Below are positions 42,886-50,108 of a stretch of 64,000 bases of DNA, piece after piece. The stretch spans positions 35,637 through 99,636 of the forward strand of contig CALVCS010000008.1 in the NCBI GenBank assembly GCA_944326035.1. The letters are read 5' to 3'. Below the pieces are notes generated by a model, which ran no database searches, was not told the origin of the DNA, and saw only the letters and a program-made list of their open reading frames with translations. Position numbers and translations under genes: made by a program. How positions within the stretch are numbered: position 1 is the stretch's first letter; every line of letters begins with the position of its first letter. The stretch is from an uncultured Alistipes sp. (lineage in GTDB: Bacteria; Bacteroidota; Bacteroidia; Bacteroidales; Rikenellaceae).

Positions 42886-44613
42886 ATGGCTAATTTCTTT
42901 TCAGATAATAAAGACCTCCAGTTCCACCTGAACCATCCGCTGATGAAGAAAATCGTGGAACTCAAGGAACGGGGGTATGCCGACAAAGGCAAATACGATT
43001 ACGCCCCGCTGGATTTCGAAGATGCGATGGACAGCTATCGTCGCGTCATGGAAATCACCGGGGAAATTTGCGGGGACGTCATCGCGCCCAACGCCGAAGG
43101 CGTCGATCACGAAGGCCCCAAAGTGGTCAACGACCACGTGGTCTATGCCCCGGGCACCGCTCAGAATATCGACGTACTCAAGAAGGCCGGGCTGTTCGGA
43201 CTGACGCTGCCCCGAAAATACGACGGGCTTAATTTCCCGCTGCCCCTGTTTGTCATGGCCAACGAAATGGTGGCTCGGGCTGATGCCGGCTTCGAAAACA
43301 TCTGGGGGCTGCAGGACTGCGCCGAAACCCTCAACGAATTCGCTTCCGACGAGCTCAAAGCCAAATACCTGCCCCGTGTCTCGGCCGGCGAAACCTGCGC
43401 AATGGACCTGACCGAACCCGATGCCGGTAGCGACCTGCAGGCCGTCATGCTCAAAGCCCATTGGGACGAAGCCAAAGGCACCTGGTTGCTGAACGGCGTC
43501 AAACGGTTTATCACCAACGGGGATGGCGATATCTCCCTGGTTCTGGCCCGCTCGGAAGAAGGCACGACCGATGCCCGCGGGTTGTCGATGTTCGTCTACG
43601 ACCGCACCAGCATGGCCGTTAAAGTTCGCCGTATCGAAAACAAACTGGGGATCAAAGGATCGCCCACCTGCGAACTGGTCTTCACCAACGCCCCGGCCGA
43701 ACTGGTCGGCGACCGCAAAATGGGGCTGATCAAATACGTGATGTCGTTGATGAACGCCGCACGTTTGGGAATCGGGGCACAATCGACCGGTCTCTCGGAA
43801 GCCGCCTACCGTGAAGCCCTCAAATACGCCAACGAACGGCAACAATTCGGCAAACCGATTATCCAATTCCCGGCCGTCTACGAGATGCTCTCCAACATGA
43901 AGGCCAAGTTGTACGGTTCGCGTGCCATGCTGTATGAAACCACGCGCTTCGTCAGCATCTACAAAGAGTACCAACACATTGCCAAGGAACGTTCGCTCAC
44001 CGGTGAAGAACGTGCCGAAATGAAGCTCTACAGCAAACTGGCCGATGCCTTCACCCCGCTGTTGAAACTCATGGCCAGCGAATATTGCAACCAGTTGGCT
44101 TACGACGCCATCCAGATCTTCGGGGGGTCGGGTTACATGAAAGACTACCCCATCGAACGCATCTATCGCGACGCCCGTATCACCAACATCTACGAAGGGA
44201 CCTCTCAGTTGCAGGTTGTAGCCGCCATTCGTCACGTGACCACCGGTACCTACCTGCACAAAATCAAAGAGTACGAAACCCTGGCTTACGCACCGGAAAT
44301 GGAAAACACCTTCAAACGTCTGGTTGCCATGCGGGAAGCGTTTGAAAAAGCGGTCGAAAAAGTAACCGCTACGGCCGACAACGAAGTGATCGACTTCCAT
44401 GCCCGCCGTATGGTGGAAATGGCCGGACATATCATCCTGGGACACCTGCTGCTGCAACAGGCCATGGTGGATGAAGAAGCTTATCGCAGTTCCGCCGAAA
44501 TTTATGTCAAATACGGACAGGCTCAGATCGCTGCCGCCGCCACCTATATCGAAAGTTCGTGTGTGGCCGATATCGGGCTCTTCAAAGCCGTACAAGACGA
44601 AAAATACGAGTAA
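42886..44613 (+). CDS. Acyl-CoA dehydrogenase, extended form
   Basis: A flavin-dependent dehydrogenase of 575 residues that would desaturate a short-chain acyl-CoA at C2-C3, passing electrons to the EtfAB encoded next to it. The central domain has CAMDLTEPDAGSDLQAV near residue 167 and the C-terminal helix bundle carries YANERQQFGKPIIQFPA, QIFGGSGYMKDYPIERIYRDARITNIYEGTSQLQ near residue 419. Normal family length is about 380; the extra about 130 residues after the bundle form an additional helical region, as in the larger bacterial ACAD group. The substrate (butyryl-, propionyl- or branched-chain CoA) is open. Confidence 0.92.
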   Translation: MANFFSDNKDLQFHLNHPLMKKIVELKERGYADKGKYDYAPLDFEDAMDSYRRVMEITGEICGDVIAPNAEGVDHEGPKVVNDHVVYAPGTAQNIDVLKKAGLFGLTLPRKYDGLNFPLPLFVMANEMVARADAGFENIWGLQDCAETLNEFASDELKAKYLPRVSAGETCAMDLTEPDAGSDLQAVMLKAHWDEAKGTWLLNGVKRFITNGDGDISLVLARSEEGTTDARGLSMFVYDRTSMAVKVRRIENKLGIKGSPTCELVFTNAPAELVGDRKMGLIKYVMSLMNAARLGIGAQSTGLSEAAYREALKYANERQQFGKPIIQFPAVYEMLSNMKAKLYGSRAMLYETTRFVSIYKEYQHIAKERSLTGEERAEMKLYSKLADAFTPLLKLMASEYCNQLAYDAIQIFGGSGYMKDYPIERIYRDARITNIYEGTSQLQVVAAIRHVTTGTYLHKIKEYETLAYAPEMENTFKRLVAMREAFEKAVEKVTATADNEVIDFHARRMVEMAGHIILGHLLLQQAMVDEEAYRSSAEIYVKYGQAQIAAAATYIESSCVADIGLFKAVQDEKYE

Positions 44614-44631
44614 ACCGCTCGATTTTCCACA

Positions 44632-44667
44632 AAATAAGGGGTTCAGCGATGGCTGAACCCCTTATTT
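44632..44667 (+). terminator. Long intrinsic terminator after the acyl-CoA dehydrogenase gene
   Basis: A perfect 16-base-pair stem (44632-44647 with 44652-44667) with a 4-base loop lies 18 bases past the stop, closing the etf operon. A-runs on the left also make it usable in the opposite direction. Confidence 0.88.
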
Positions 44668-44767
44668 GTTTCTGGACGAATCTCCGGGAACCGTGCTAAA
44701 ACTCAAAGTCAATCGGGTCGTACTTTCCCTTTCTTTCCCGGTTTGATTTCCCCGTAGCCTATACCCG

Positions 44768-44914
44768 TCAGCGATAAGCTCGGAACACTTCGCTTAACAA
44801 GGTATCGATCAGCAACAAATCCTCATCCTCTCCGATCACCTCTTGCTCAAATAGTTCCTGATCCTCACGCCGGGTCATGTCGTCGGTTTCTTCCTCTTGG
44901 TAATAATCCTCCAT
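44768..44914 (-). CDS. Small very acidic ORF downstream of the ECF sigma gene
   Basis: An ATG at 44914 opens a 48-codon frame ending with TGA at 44768, 57 bases behind the sigma stop. The peptide (start MEDYYQEEETDD, end EVFRAYR) has about 18 acidic residues and four arginines, no cysteine and no membrane helix. It contains an EDEDLLLIDTLLSEVF stretch that could form an amphipathic helix. The position suits a small regulator of the sigma factor, but no family is recognised, and a soluble acidic peptide differs from a typical anti-sigma factor. It may also be a chance frame. Confidence 0.45.
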   Translation of the reverse strand: MEDYYQEEETDDMTRREDQELFEQEVIGEDEDLLLIDTLLSEVFRAYR

Positions 44915-44971
44915 AGGCTACTTTCACTAACGTTTACATCTTTCAAACGTCACCTCCGGAGGAAATATTGC

Positions 44972-45559
44972 CTACTGACTCAGAATTAATTGATTTTCTT
45001 GAATCAACTTGCGCAAATTGATCAGCGCATAACGCATTCGACCCAAGGCCGTATTGATACTCACGTCGGTCTGATCGGCAATCTCCTTGAACGTCAGCCC
45101 CATATAGTATCGCATCATCACCACATCCTTCTGTTCCTGCGGCAAATAGTCGATCAACTTACGGACATCGGCCTCGATTTGTTGCGTCACGAGATCCTCT
45201 TCCACGGTCGGTTCGGAAAACTTCTTATTATTCAGCAAGTCGTAACCCGCCTCGCTTTCCGACACGTTGTTCTGTTGCTTTTTCTGTCTGAAATGGTCGA
45301 TCACCTGATTATGGGCGATGCGTAACACCCACGATAAAAACCGTCCATTCTCCGTGTAACGACCCTCCCGCAGAAAACGCACGACCTTAATCAATGTCTC
45401 CTGGAGAATGTCGTCCGCCGTATCCGCATCCTTGACCATCATTCGAATATAGTCCAAGATACGTTTATGATGACGATTAATCAGATCGGTAATGGCTTGT
45501 TCGTCGCCCGAAAGATACTTAGTAAGCAACTGGTGATCGCTTAACTTTTTTCGATTCAT
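44972..45559 (-). CDS. ECF-type RNA polymerase sigma factor
   Basis: The protein of 195 residues has region 2 (HHKRILDYIRMMVKDADTADDILQETLIKVVRFL, with RFLSWVLRIAHNQVIDHFRQKK) and region 4 (YLPQEQKDVVMMRYYMGLTFKEIADQTDVSINTALGRMRYAL). The TALGRMRYAL form of the recognition helix is characteristic of a widespread Bacteroidota sigma factor family that has no obvious anti-sigma partner. The frame extends 17 codons upstream of the ATG at 45559, but that ATG (MNRKKLSDHQLL) matches the usual start. It differs clearly from the sigma factor at 13188-13775. Confidence 0.92.
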   Translation of the reverse strand: MNRKKLSDHQLLTKYLSGDEQAITDLINRHHKRILDYIRMMVKDADTADDILQETLIKVVRFLREGRYTENGRFLSWVLRIAHNQVIDHFRQKKQQNNVSESEAGYDLLNNKKFSEPTVEEDLVTQQIEADVRKLIDYLPQEQKDVVMMRYYMGLTFKEIADQTDVSINTALGRMRYALINLRKLIQENQLILSQ

Positions 45560-45881
45560 AATCCTACTCTTTCTGTTGGTATGAGTAGAGGTTTTTCGAT
45601 AGGCTAACAAACATTAAGGTTGGACAATCGGATGCAAGATAGAGATATTTTTTAAAAAATCAAATCCTCTCCTGCAATTTTTTCTTCCTGTTGCGTTTTC
45701 GTTTTCTTTGTTTTCCCCTCTGATTTCTTCAAGATATATGCCATTTCCTATCTTCTTGGCGCTTTTTTCACCGCCACGGAGCCTAAAAAATTGCGGCTCA
45801 AGGCATTCAATACCTTGAGCCGCTTTAGACTTTTCCTGACAAAATGTCACTTTTCGTTGTCAGGCCCAAACCACGACCAAC
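45560..45881. other. Gap upstream of the second ECF sigma gene
   Basis: Mostly AT-rich non-coding sequence of 322 bases, expected to hold the sigma gene's promoter and leader, though no clear TAnnTTTG box is seen. It contains the terminator of the zinc-ribbon gene (45793-45823) and a weaker stem of 8 base pairs (45835-45842 with 45857-45864). A short minus-strand frame here gives a mixed-composition peptide that I do not call a gene. Confidence 0.5.
45793..45823 (-). terminator. Terminator after the zinc-ribbon protein gene
   Basis: An 11-base-pair stem (45793-45803 with 45813-45823) with a 9-base loop is followed on the minus strand by two A and six T residues. It closes the MerR-Nif3-zinc-ribbon unit. 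Confidence 0.8.
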
Positions 45882-46649
45882 TTATTGGGGATCTTTATCC
45901 AAGTCGCTCGACACCAAAATACGACCGCAATATTCACAAACGATCACTTTTTTATTGGTCCGAATATCCAACTGGCGCTGAGGCGGGATCCGATTGAAAC
46001 AGCCCCCACAGGCATCGCGTTTCACCGTAACAACCGCTAAACCGTTCCGCACATTGTGACGAATCCGATTATAGGCCGTCAACAAACGTTCGTCGATTTT
46101 GGCTGCGGCAGCCGCCGATTGAGCCTGCAACGCTGCCAGTTCGCTCGCCGTTTCCTGATCGATACTGTTCAGTTCCGCCTGCTTAGCCTCCAGATCCACT
46201 TTCCGATCTGCGATCTGGGCTTCACTGTCCTCGATCATCTTTTTCTTGACCTTCACATCGGCCGTAGCTTCCTTGATCTTCTTTTCGTACAGTTCGATCT
46301 CCAGCTTCTGGTATTCAACCTCTTTGGACAAGGCGTCGAACTCGCGATTGTTGCGCACATTGTCCAACTGACTTTCATATTTGGCAATGAGCGCTTTGGC
46401 CTTTTCAATCTCGTCCTTGTTGTTTTTGATTCCGGCGGTCAGTTCGTCTGCTTCCGCCGCAATATTGGCCTTGCGGGTTTCCAGTCCGGCAATTTCGTCC
46501 TCCAGGTCCTGTACCTCGAGGGGCAACTCGCCTTTGAGTTTATTGATCTCATCGATTTTAGAATCGATTTTCTGAAGCTCATACAACGTAATGATCTTCT
46601 CCTCCATGGAGAAATCCGATTCGTTGCTCTTTCTGCTTGATATTGCCAT
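45882..46649 (-). CDS. Coiled-coil protein with C-terminal C4 zinc ribbon
   Basis: Residues 15-185 of this 255-residue protein are a long helical hairpin, rich in Glu, Lys and Ala (LQKIDSKIDEINKLKGELPLEVQDLEDEI...). The end forms a C4 zinc ribbon: CGGCFNRIPPQRQ near residue 215 and CEYCGRIL near residue 240. This is the CT398/FlgZ-like group, implicated in other bacteria in binding RNA polymerase or nucleic acids, but the role here is unproven. It follows the Nif3-like gene by 4 bases, a pairing seen across Bacteroidota and other phyla. Confidence 0.88.
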   Translation of the reverse strand: MAISSRKSNESDFSMEEKIITLYELQKIDSKIDEINKLKGELPLEVQDLEDEIAGLETRKANIAAEADELTAGIKNNKDEIEKAKALIAKYESQLDNVRNNREFDALSKEVEYQKLEIELYEKKIKEATADVKVKKKMIEDSEAQIADRKVDLEAKQAELNSIDQETASELAALQAQSAAAAAKIDERLLTAYNRIRHNVRNGLAVVTVKRDACGGCFNRIPPQRQLDIRTNKKVIVCEYCGRILVSSDLDKDPQ

Positions 46650-46653
46650 AGGA

Positions 46654-47439
46654 TTACACTAAATAATTGACAGGGTTGATCGAATGCTCACTCTTGTGAA
46701 CTGCAAAAGTAGCGATTTTTTTTGTAATAATTGCATACAACAGGTCGATTGCGCAATATTCACTCTCAAAATGACCTACATCGGCTACCACCATCGAAGG
46801 GGAAGGCACAAAAAAGTCATTATAGCGCAGATCGGCGGAGAGATAGAGGTCTGCGTCCACCTCCAGGGCTTTCCGGATCAATGAGCCTCCGGCACCCGTA
46901 CAGAGCGCCACCCGTTGGACCTGGTCGCGACAGAGGTCGCTATGTCGAATGGCCCCCACCGACAACGTACGTTTCACCTGAAGCAGAAAGTCTCTCATCG
47001 GCATCGGGTTGGTCAACTCACCCACCACGCCGAAACCGGCGTCCGGACAGTCGGGCCGAGGATCCAAGACCCGCATAGCGGTCAGCCCCAGCCATTCGCC
47101 CAAACAGAAACTCATCCCCCCCGGTGCACTATCCAGCGAGGTATGGGCCGCATAGAGCGACACCCCTTCCCGGACGGCTCGGGCCGCGATACGTTGCGCA
47201 TCATCGGCATCGACCAACTGGCGAAGCGGATGGAACAACAACGGATGATGCGAAACAATCAGATTGGCCCCCAAGGCTTTCGCCTCATCCAGGACCGCCT
47301 CGGTCACATCCACACACAACAAAATGCCGGTCACCTCCGCCTCATACGAGCCGATATTCAGTCCGCTGTTATCATACGTTTCCTGCAGGGTCAACGGAGC
47401 GAACTGCTCAATCAACGCCGCAACCTCTTTTACTTTCAC
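46654..47439 (-). CDS. Nif3-like dinuclear metal centre protein
   Basis: A 261-residue protein of the Nif3/YbgI group, toroid-forming proteins with two metals whose reaction is unsettled; folding of GTP cyclohydrolase-like activities has been suggested for relatives. Metal-binding motifs are in place: SHHPLLFHPLRQL near residue 63, AAHTSLDSAPGGMSFCLGEWLG near residue 97 and the C-terminal GHFESEY near residue 221. The start codon is GTG at 47439. It is coupled to the zinc-ribbon gene (4-base gap) and lies 12 bases behind the MerR gene, so the three form one minus-strand operon. Confidence 0.92.
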   Translation of the reverse strand: MKVKEVAALIEQFAPLTLQETYDNSGLNIGSYEAEVTGILLCVDVTEAVLDEAKALGANLIVSHHPLLFHPLRQLVDADDAQRIAARAVREGVSLYAAHTSLDSAPGGMSFCLGEWLGLTAMRVLDPRPDCPDAGFGVVGELTNPMPMRDFLLQVKRTLSVGAIRHSDLCRDQVQRVALCTGAGGSLIRKALEVDADLYLSADLRYNDFFVPSPSMVVADVGHFESEYCAIDLLYAIITKKIATFAVHKSEHSINPVNYLV

Positions 47440-47451
47440 GGTTTGTATCGT

Positions 47452-48216
47452 TTAAAACAGGGTTTGTTCAATGATTTGCATGCGTTTTCCCACCGTAGGG
47501 TCTTCGTCGAGGGAGACCGCATCTTCTCCCTGCGATGTCCCGGACACCTTCTCCGACGCGATCGAGCCTTCCGCCGACCGTTCACTCTCTCCGGTGGTGA
47601 TCGCCGATTCGGGCGTCACATACTCCGGGAACAGCGGCTGCTCCTGCGGTCTGAACGATTGGGGTCCCGACCCTCTCTCCAAGGAAGCAGGCGTCTCCGT
47701 CGTAACGGCCGACATCGATTCCTCTTGCCGAGAGGTCTCCGGCTGGGCTGTCGTAGCTACCGACGGGGATACCGAACCCGACGCTGCCGACTCCATCATC
47801 TCCAGGGCGTCGTTGTCCTCCGGCCACTCGTTCGACGAATCCGCATCCACCCGAATCTCATCCACCCGGACTTCCGCCTCCTTCAGCTCCTGACGCACCT
47901 CCAGCAGCAAGGTTTTGATCGACTGCAATCGCTCGATGATCTCCAGATTGCGTTCAAGCCCCTCCCGATTCTCTTTCAGGCGTTTCTGAGCCCCGGCCAA
48001 CGTCATGCCGTTCTCCTTGACCAAATGATAGATCAACTTGAGATTGTCCACATCCTGCTGGGTGAACAATCGATTGCCTTTTTTGTTTTTCTCGGGCTTG
48101 AGGATGGAAAACTTCTGCTCCCAAAAACGAATCAACGAGGGATTGACGTCGAACATCTCCGACACCTCCCCCATCGAATAATAGATTTTTCTGGTTTTGC
48201 GATCCGTCTCGCTCAT
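47452..48216 (-). CDS. MerR-family transcriptional regulator with long acidic tail
   Basis: A 254-residue regulator. The winged-helix MerR domain occupies about residues 10-80 (KIYYSMGEVSEMFDVNPSLIRFWEQKF...NRLFTQQDVDNLKLIYHLVKE), followed by the coiled-coil dimer helix (RLKENREGLERNLEIIERLQSIKTLLLEVRQEL). The last 120 residues are Ser-, Glu-, Pro- and Thr-rich and probably disordered, unusual for MerR proteins. No cysteine metal site is seen, so it is not a mercury-type sensor. The frame extends to 48303, but the ATG at 48216 (MSETDRKTRK) fits the family start. It heads the operon with the Nif3-like and zinc-ribbon genes. Confidence 0.88.
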   Translation of the reverse strand: MSETDRKTRKIYYSMGEVSEMFDVNPSLIRFWEQKFSILKPEKNKKGNRLFTQQDVDNLKLIYHLVKENGMTLAGAQKRLKENREGLERNLEIIERLQSIKTLLLEVRQELKEAEVRVDEIRVDADSSNEWPEDNDALEMMESAASGSVSPSVATTAQPETSRQEESMSAVTTETPASLERGSGPQSFRPQEQPLFPEYVTPESAITTGESERSAEGSIASEKVSGTSQGEDAVSLDEDPTVGKRMQIIEQTLF

Positions 48217-48284
48217 AAATCTGCTCTCCAAATGCAGAGCAAGGTACGAATTCCAATCGGTTTTCACAAGTAAATTATTCTTGC

Positions 48285-48292
48285 TACCTTTG
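48285..48292 (+). promoter_or_regulatory. -7 box of the riboflavin kinase-ahcY unit
   Basis: TACCTTTG lies 23 bases before the riboflavin kinase ATG. A TTTT at 48261-48264, 20 bases upstream, is a weak -33 candidate. The divergent MerR gene starts at 48216, so the intergenic stretch probably holds promoters for both directions. Confidence 0.6.
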
Positions 48293-48315
48293 CCTTTCGA
48301 CAAACTTCTTTAGGC

Positions 48316-48693
48316 ATGAACCCTGTGATCACGGGACCCGTGATCGGCGGTCATCAACTCGGCCGTCGACTCGGATATCCAACCGCTAACCTCGCTATCC
48401 CGGCCGATTGGCCTGTGCAAGACGGCGTGTGGGCCGCCCGAGTGACCGTGAACGGCCAAACCTACGGCGCTTTGGGCTATGTGGGCCGCAAACCGACCGT
48501 CGAACACGAAGGCAAACGGATCCTGGAAGTACATTTACTGGATTTCAGCGGCAATCTGTATGGACGATCCCTGCGGGTGGAACTGGTGCAATTCGTCCGA
48601 AGCGATCAGCAATTCGACTCCACCGACAGCCTGCTCCGACAAATCGATCGCGATAAACAAGACATCATTCAAATTCTAACATCATGTGGATAA
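48316..48693 (+). CDS. Stand-alone riboflavin kinase domain
   Basis: The 125 residues match only the C-terminal kinase half of bifunctional RibF, which phosphorylates riboflavin to FMN. The start is [20 protein letters not shown], with the family's G-x-x-x-G-R-x-L-G-x-P-T-A-N signature at residues 12-25, and the catalytic glutamate is in [14 protein letters not shown] near residue 74. The N-terminal FAD-synthetase domain (with HxGH-type nucleotidyl motifs) is absent. The gene's last 10 bases overlap the start of ahcY. It may complement a separate FAD synthetase elsewhere, or be a second kinase; a C-terminal helix ends the protein. Confidence 0.85.
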   Translation: MNPVITGPVIGGHQLGRRLGYPTANLAIPADWPVQDGVWAARVTVNGQTYGALGYVGRKPTVEHEGKRILEVHLLDFSGNLYGRSLRVELVQFVRSDQQFDSTDSLLRQIDRDKQDIIQILTSCG

Positions 48694-50096
48694 ATCAGGA
48701 ACTCCCGTATAAGGTCGCTGACATCGACCTGGCCGGCTGGGGACGCCGGGAAATCGAAATGGCCGAAAAAGAGATGCCCGGTCTGATGGCCGTCCGTCGT
48801 AAATACAGCGCTTCGAAACCCCTGAAAGGCGTCCGGATCATGGGCTCGCTGCACATGACCATCCAAACCGCCGTATTGATCGAAACCCTGGTCGAACTGG
48901 GCGCCAACGTTCGCTGGTGCAGTTGCAATATCTTCTCGACCCAGGACCATGCTGCGGCCGCCATCGCAAAAACCGGCGTGCCGGTTTTTGCCTGGAAAGG
49001 CGAAACGCTGGAAGATTATTGGTGGTGCACGGCCATGGCCATGAGCTTTCCCGGAGGACTGGGACCTCAACTGATCGTCGATGACGGCGGGGATGCCACT
49101 CTGCTGATTCATAAGGGGTATCGTGGAGAAAACGACCCCACAAGTTTGAAATATGAACCCTCCAACCACGAAGAAGCCGTCATTCTGGACACCCTGCTCC
49201 GCCTCCAACAGGAGGACCCGACCAAATGGCATCGTACGGTCGCCGAGTGGAAAGGCGTGTCGGAAGAGACGACCACCGGGGTACACCGCCTTTATCAAAT
49301 GCAGGCTCGCGGCGAGTTGCTCGTGCCGGCCATCAATGTCAACGACTCCGTTACCAAAAGCAAATTCGACAACCTGTACGGCTGCCGCGAATCGCTGGCC
49401 GACGGGATCAAACGCGCAACGGACGTGATGCTCGCCGGGAAAGTCGTTGTCGTGTGCGGTTATGGCGATGTAGGGAAAGGATGCGCCATGAGCATGCGCT
49501 CGTACGGTGCTCGGGTCATCGTCACCGAAATCGACCCGATCTGTGCCCTGCAGGCCGCCATGGAGGGATTCGAAGTACGCACCGTCGAAGATGTACTGGA
49601 CGAAGGCAACATCTATGTCACCACAACCGGTAACTGCGACATCATCCGCATCGAACACATGGAACGCATGCGCGACCAAGCCATCGTCTGCAACATCGGC
49701 CACTTCGACAACGAAATCCAGGTCGACAAACTGATCGCCTTCCCCGGAATCGTCAAAACCGAAATCAAACCACAGGTCGACAAATATACCTTCCCCGACG
49801 GACACTCGATCTTCCTGCTGGCCGAAGGACGTCTAGTCAATCTGGGCTGTGCCACCGGTCACTCGTCGTTCGTGATGAGCAACTCGTTCACCAACCAGGT
49901 GCTGGCCCAAATCGAACTGTGGACCAAACCGCTCGATGTCGACGTCTACCGTCTGCCCAAACAGCTGGACGAAGAGGTGGCTCGTCTGCATCTGGATGCA
50001 CTGGGTGTTCACCTGACCCGTCTCACCCCCAAACAGGCCGCTTACATCGGGGTCGAAGTGGATGGGCCCTACAAAGCCGATTTTTACCGTTATTAA
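48684..50096 (+). CDS. ahcY: Adenosylhomocysteinase AhcY
   Basis: AhcY splits S-adenosylhomocysteine to adenosine and homocysteine, keeping methylation reactions running. The 470-residue length is standard. The substrate domain has [20 protein letters not shown] near residue 53, [15 protein letters not shown] and [26 protein letters not shown] carries the catalytic Lys and Asp near residue 222. The NAD domain has [14 protein letters not shown] near residue 256. The C-terminal KADFYRY is the family end motif that completes the partner's NAD site. The homocysteine it produces is the natural substrate of MetH-type enzymes; the MetH-like protein at 16731-19313 is distant in sequence and position. 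It overlaps the riboflavin kinase gene by 10 bases. Confidence 0.98.
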   Translation: MWINQELPYKVADIDLAGWGRREIEMAEKEMPGLMAVRRKYSASKPLKGVRIMGSLHMTIQTAVLIETLVELGANVRWCSCNIFSTQDHAAAAIAKTGVPVFAWKGETLEDYWWCTAMAMSFPGGLGPQLIVDDGGDATLLIHKGYRGENDPTSLKYEPSNHEEAVILDTLLRLQQEDPTKWHRTVAEWKGVSEETTTGVHRLYQMQARGELLVPAINVNDSVTKSKFDNLYGCRESLADGIKRATDVMLAGKVVVVCGYGDVGKGCAMSMRSYGARVIVTEIDPICALQAAMEGFEVRTVEDVLDEGNIYVTTTGNCDIIRIEHMERMRDQAIVCNIGHFDNEIQVDKLIAFPGIVKTEIKPQVDKYTFPDGHSIFLLAEGRLVNLGCATGHSSFVMSNSFTNQVLAQIELWTKPLDVDVYRLPKQLDEEVARLHLDALGVHLTRLTPKQAAYIGVEVDGPYKADFYRY

Positions 50097-50108
50097 ACCC
50101 TCGGGGAG

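Larger units (their letters stand above)
44614..44971. other. Gap between the etf operon and the second ECF sigma gene
   Basis: It holds the etf terminator (44632-44667), about 100 bases without recognised content, and a small minus-strand acidic ORF (44768-44914) directly downstream of the sigma gene. Confidence 0.5.

Noticed and set aside
42901..44595. Long minus-strand frame opposite the acyl-CoA dehydrogenase gene
   Set aside because: It is a shadow frame of a well-supported gene; its translation is His/Gly/Phe/Val-biased without motifs.
45614..45850. 78-codon minus-strand frame upstream of the ECF sigma gene
   Set aside because: Mixed charge with no motif, and it overlaps the likely terminator of the zinc-ribbon gene; a chance frame in AT-rich leader DNA is more likely.
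46915..48273. Long plus-strand frame across the Nif3-like and MerR genes
   Set aside because: It spans two genes read on the other strand and yields an Arg/His-rich product without motifs.
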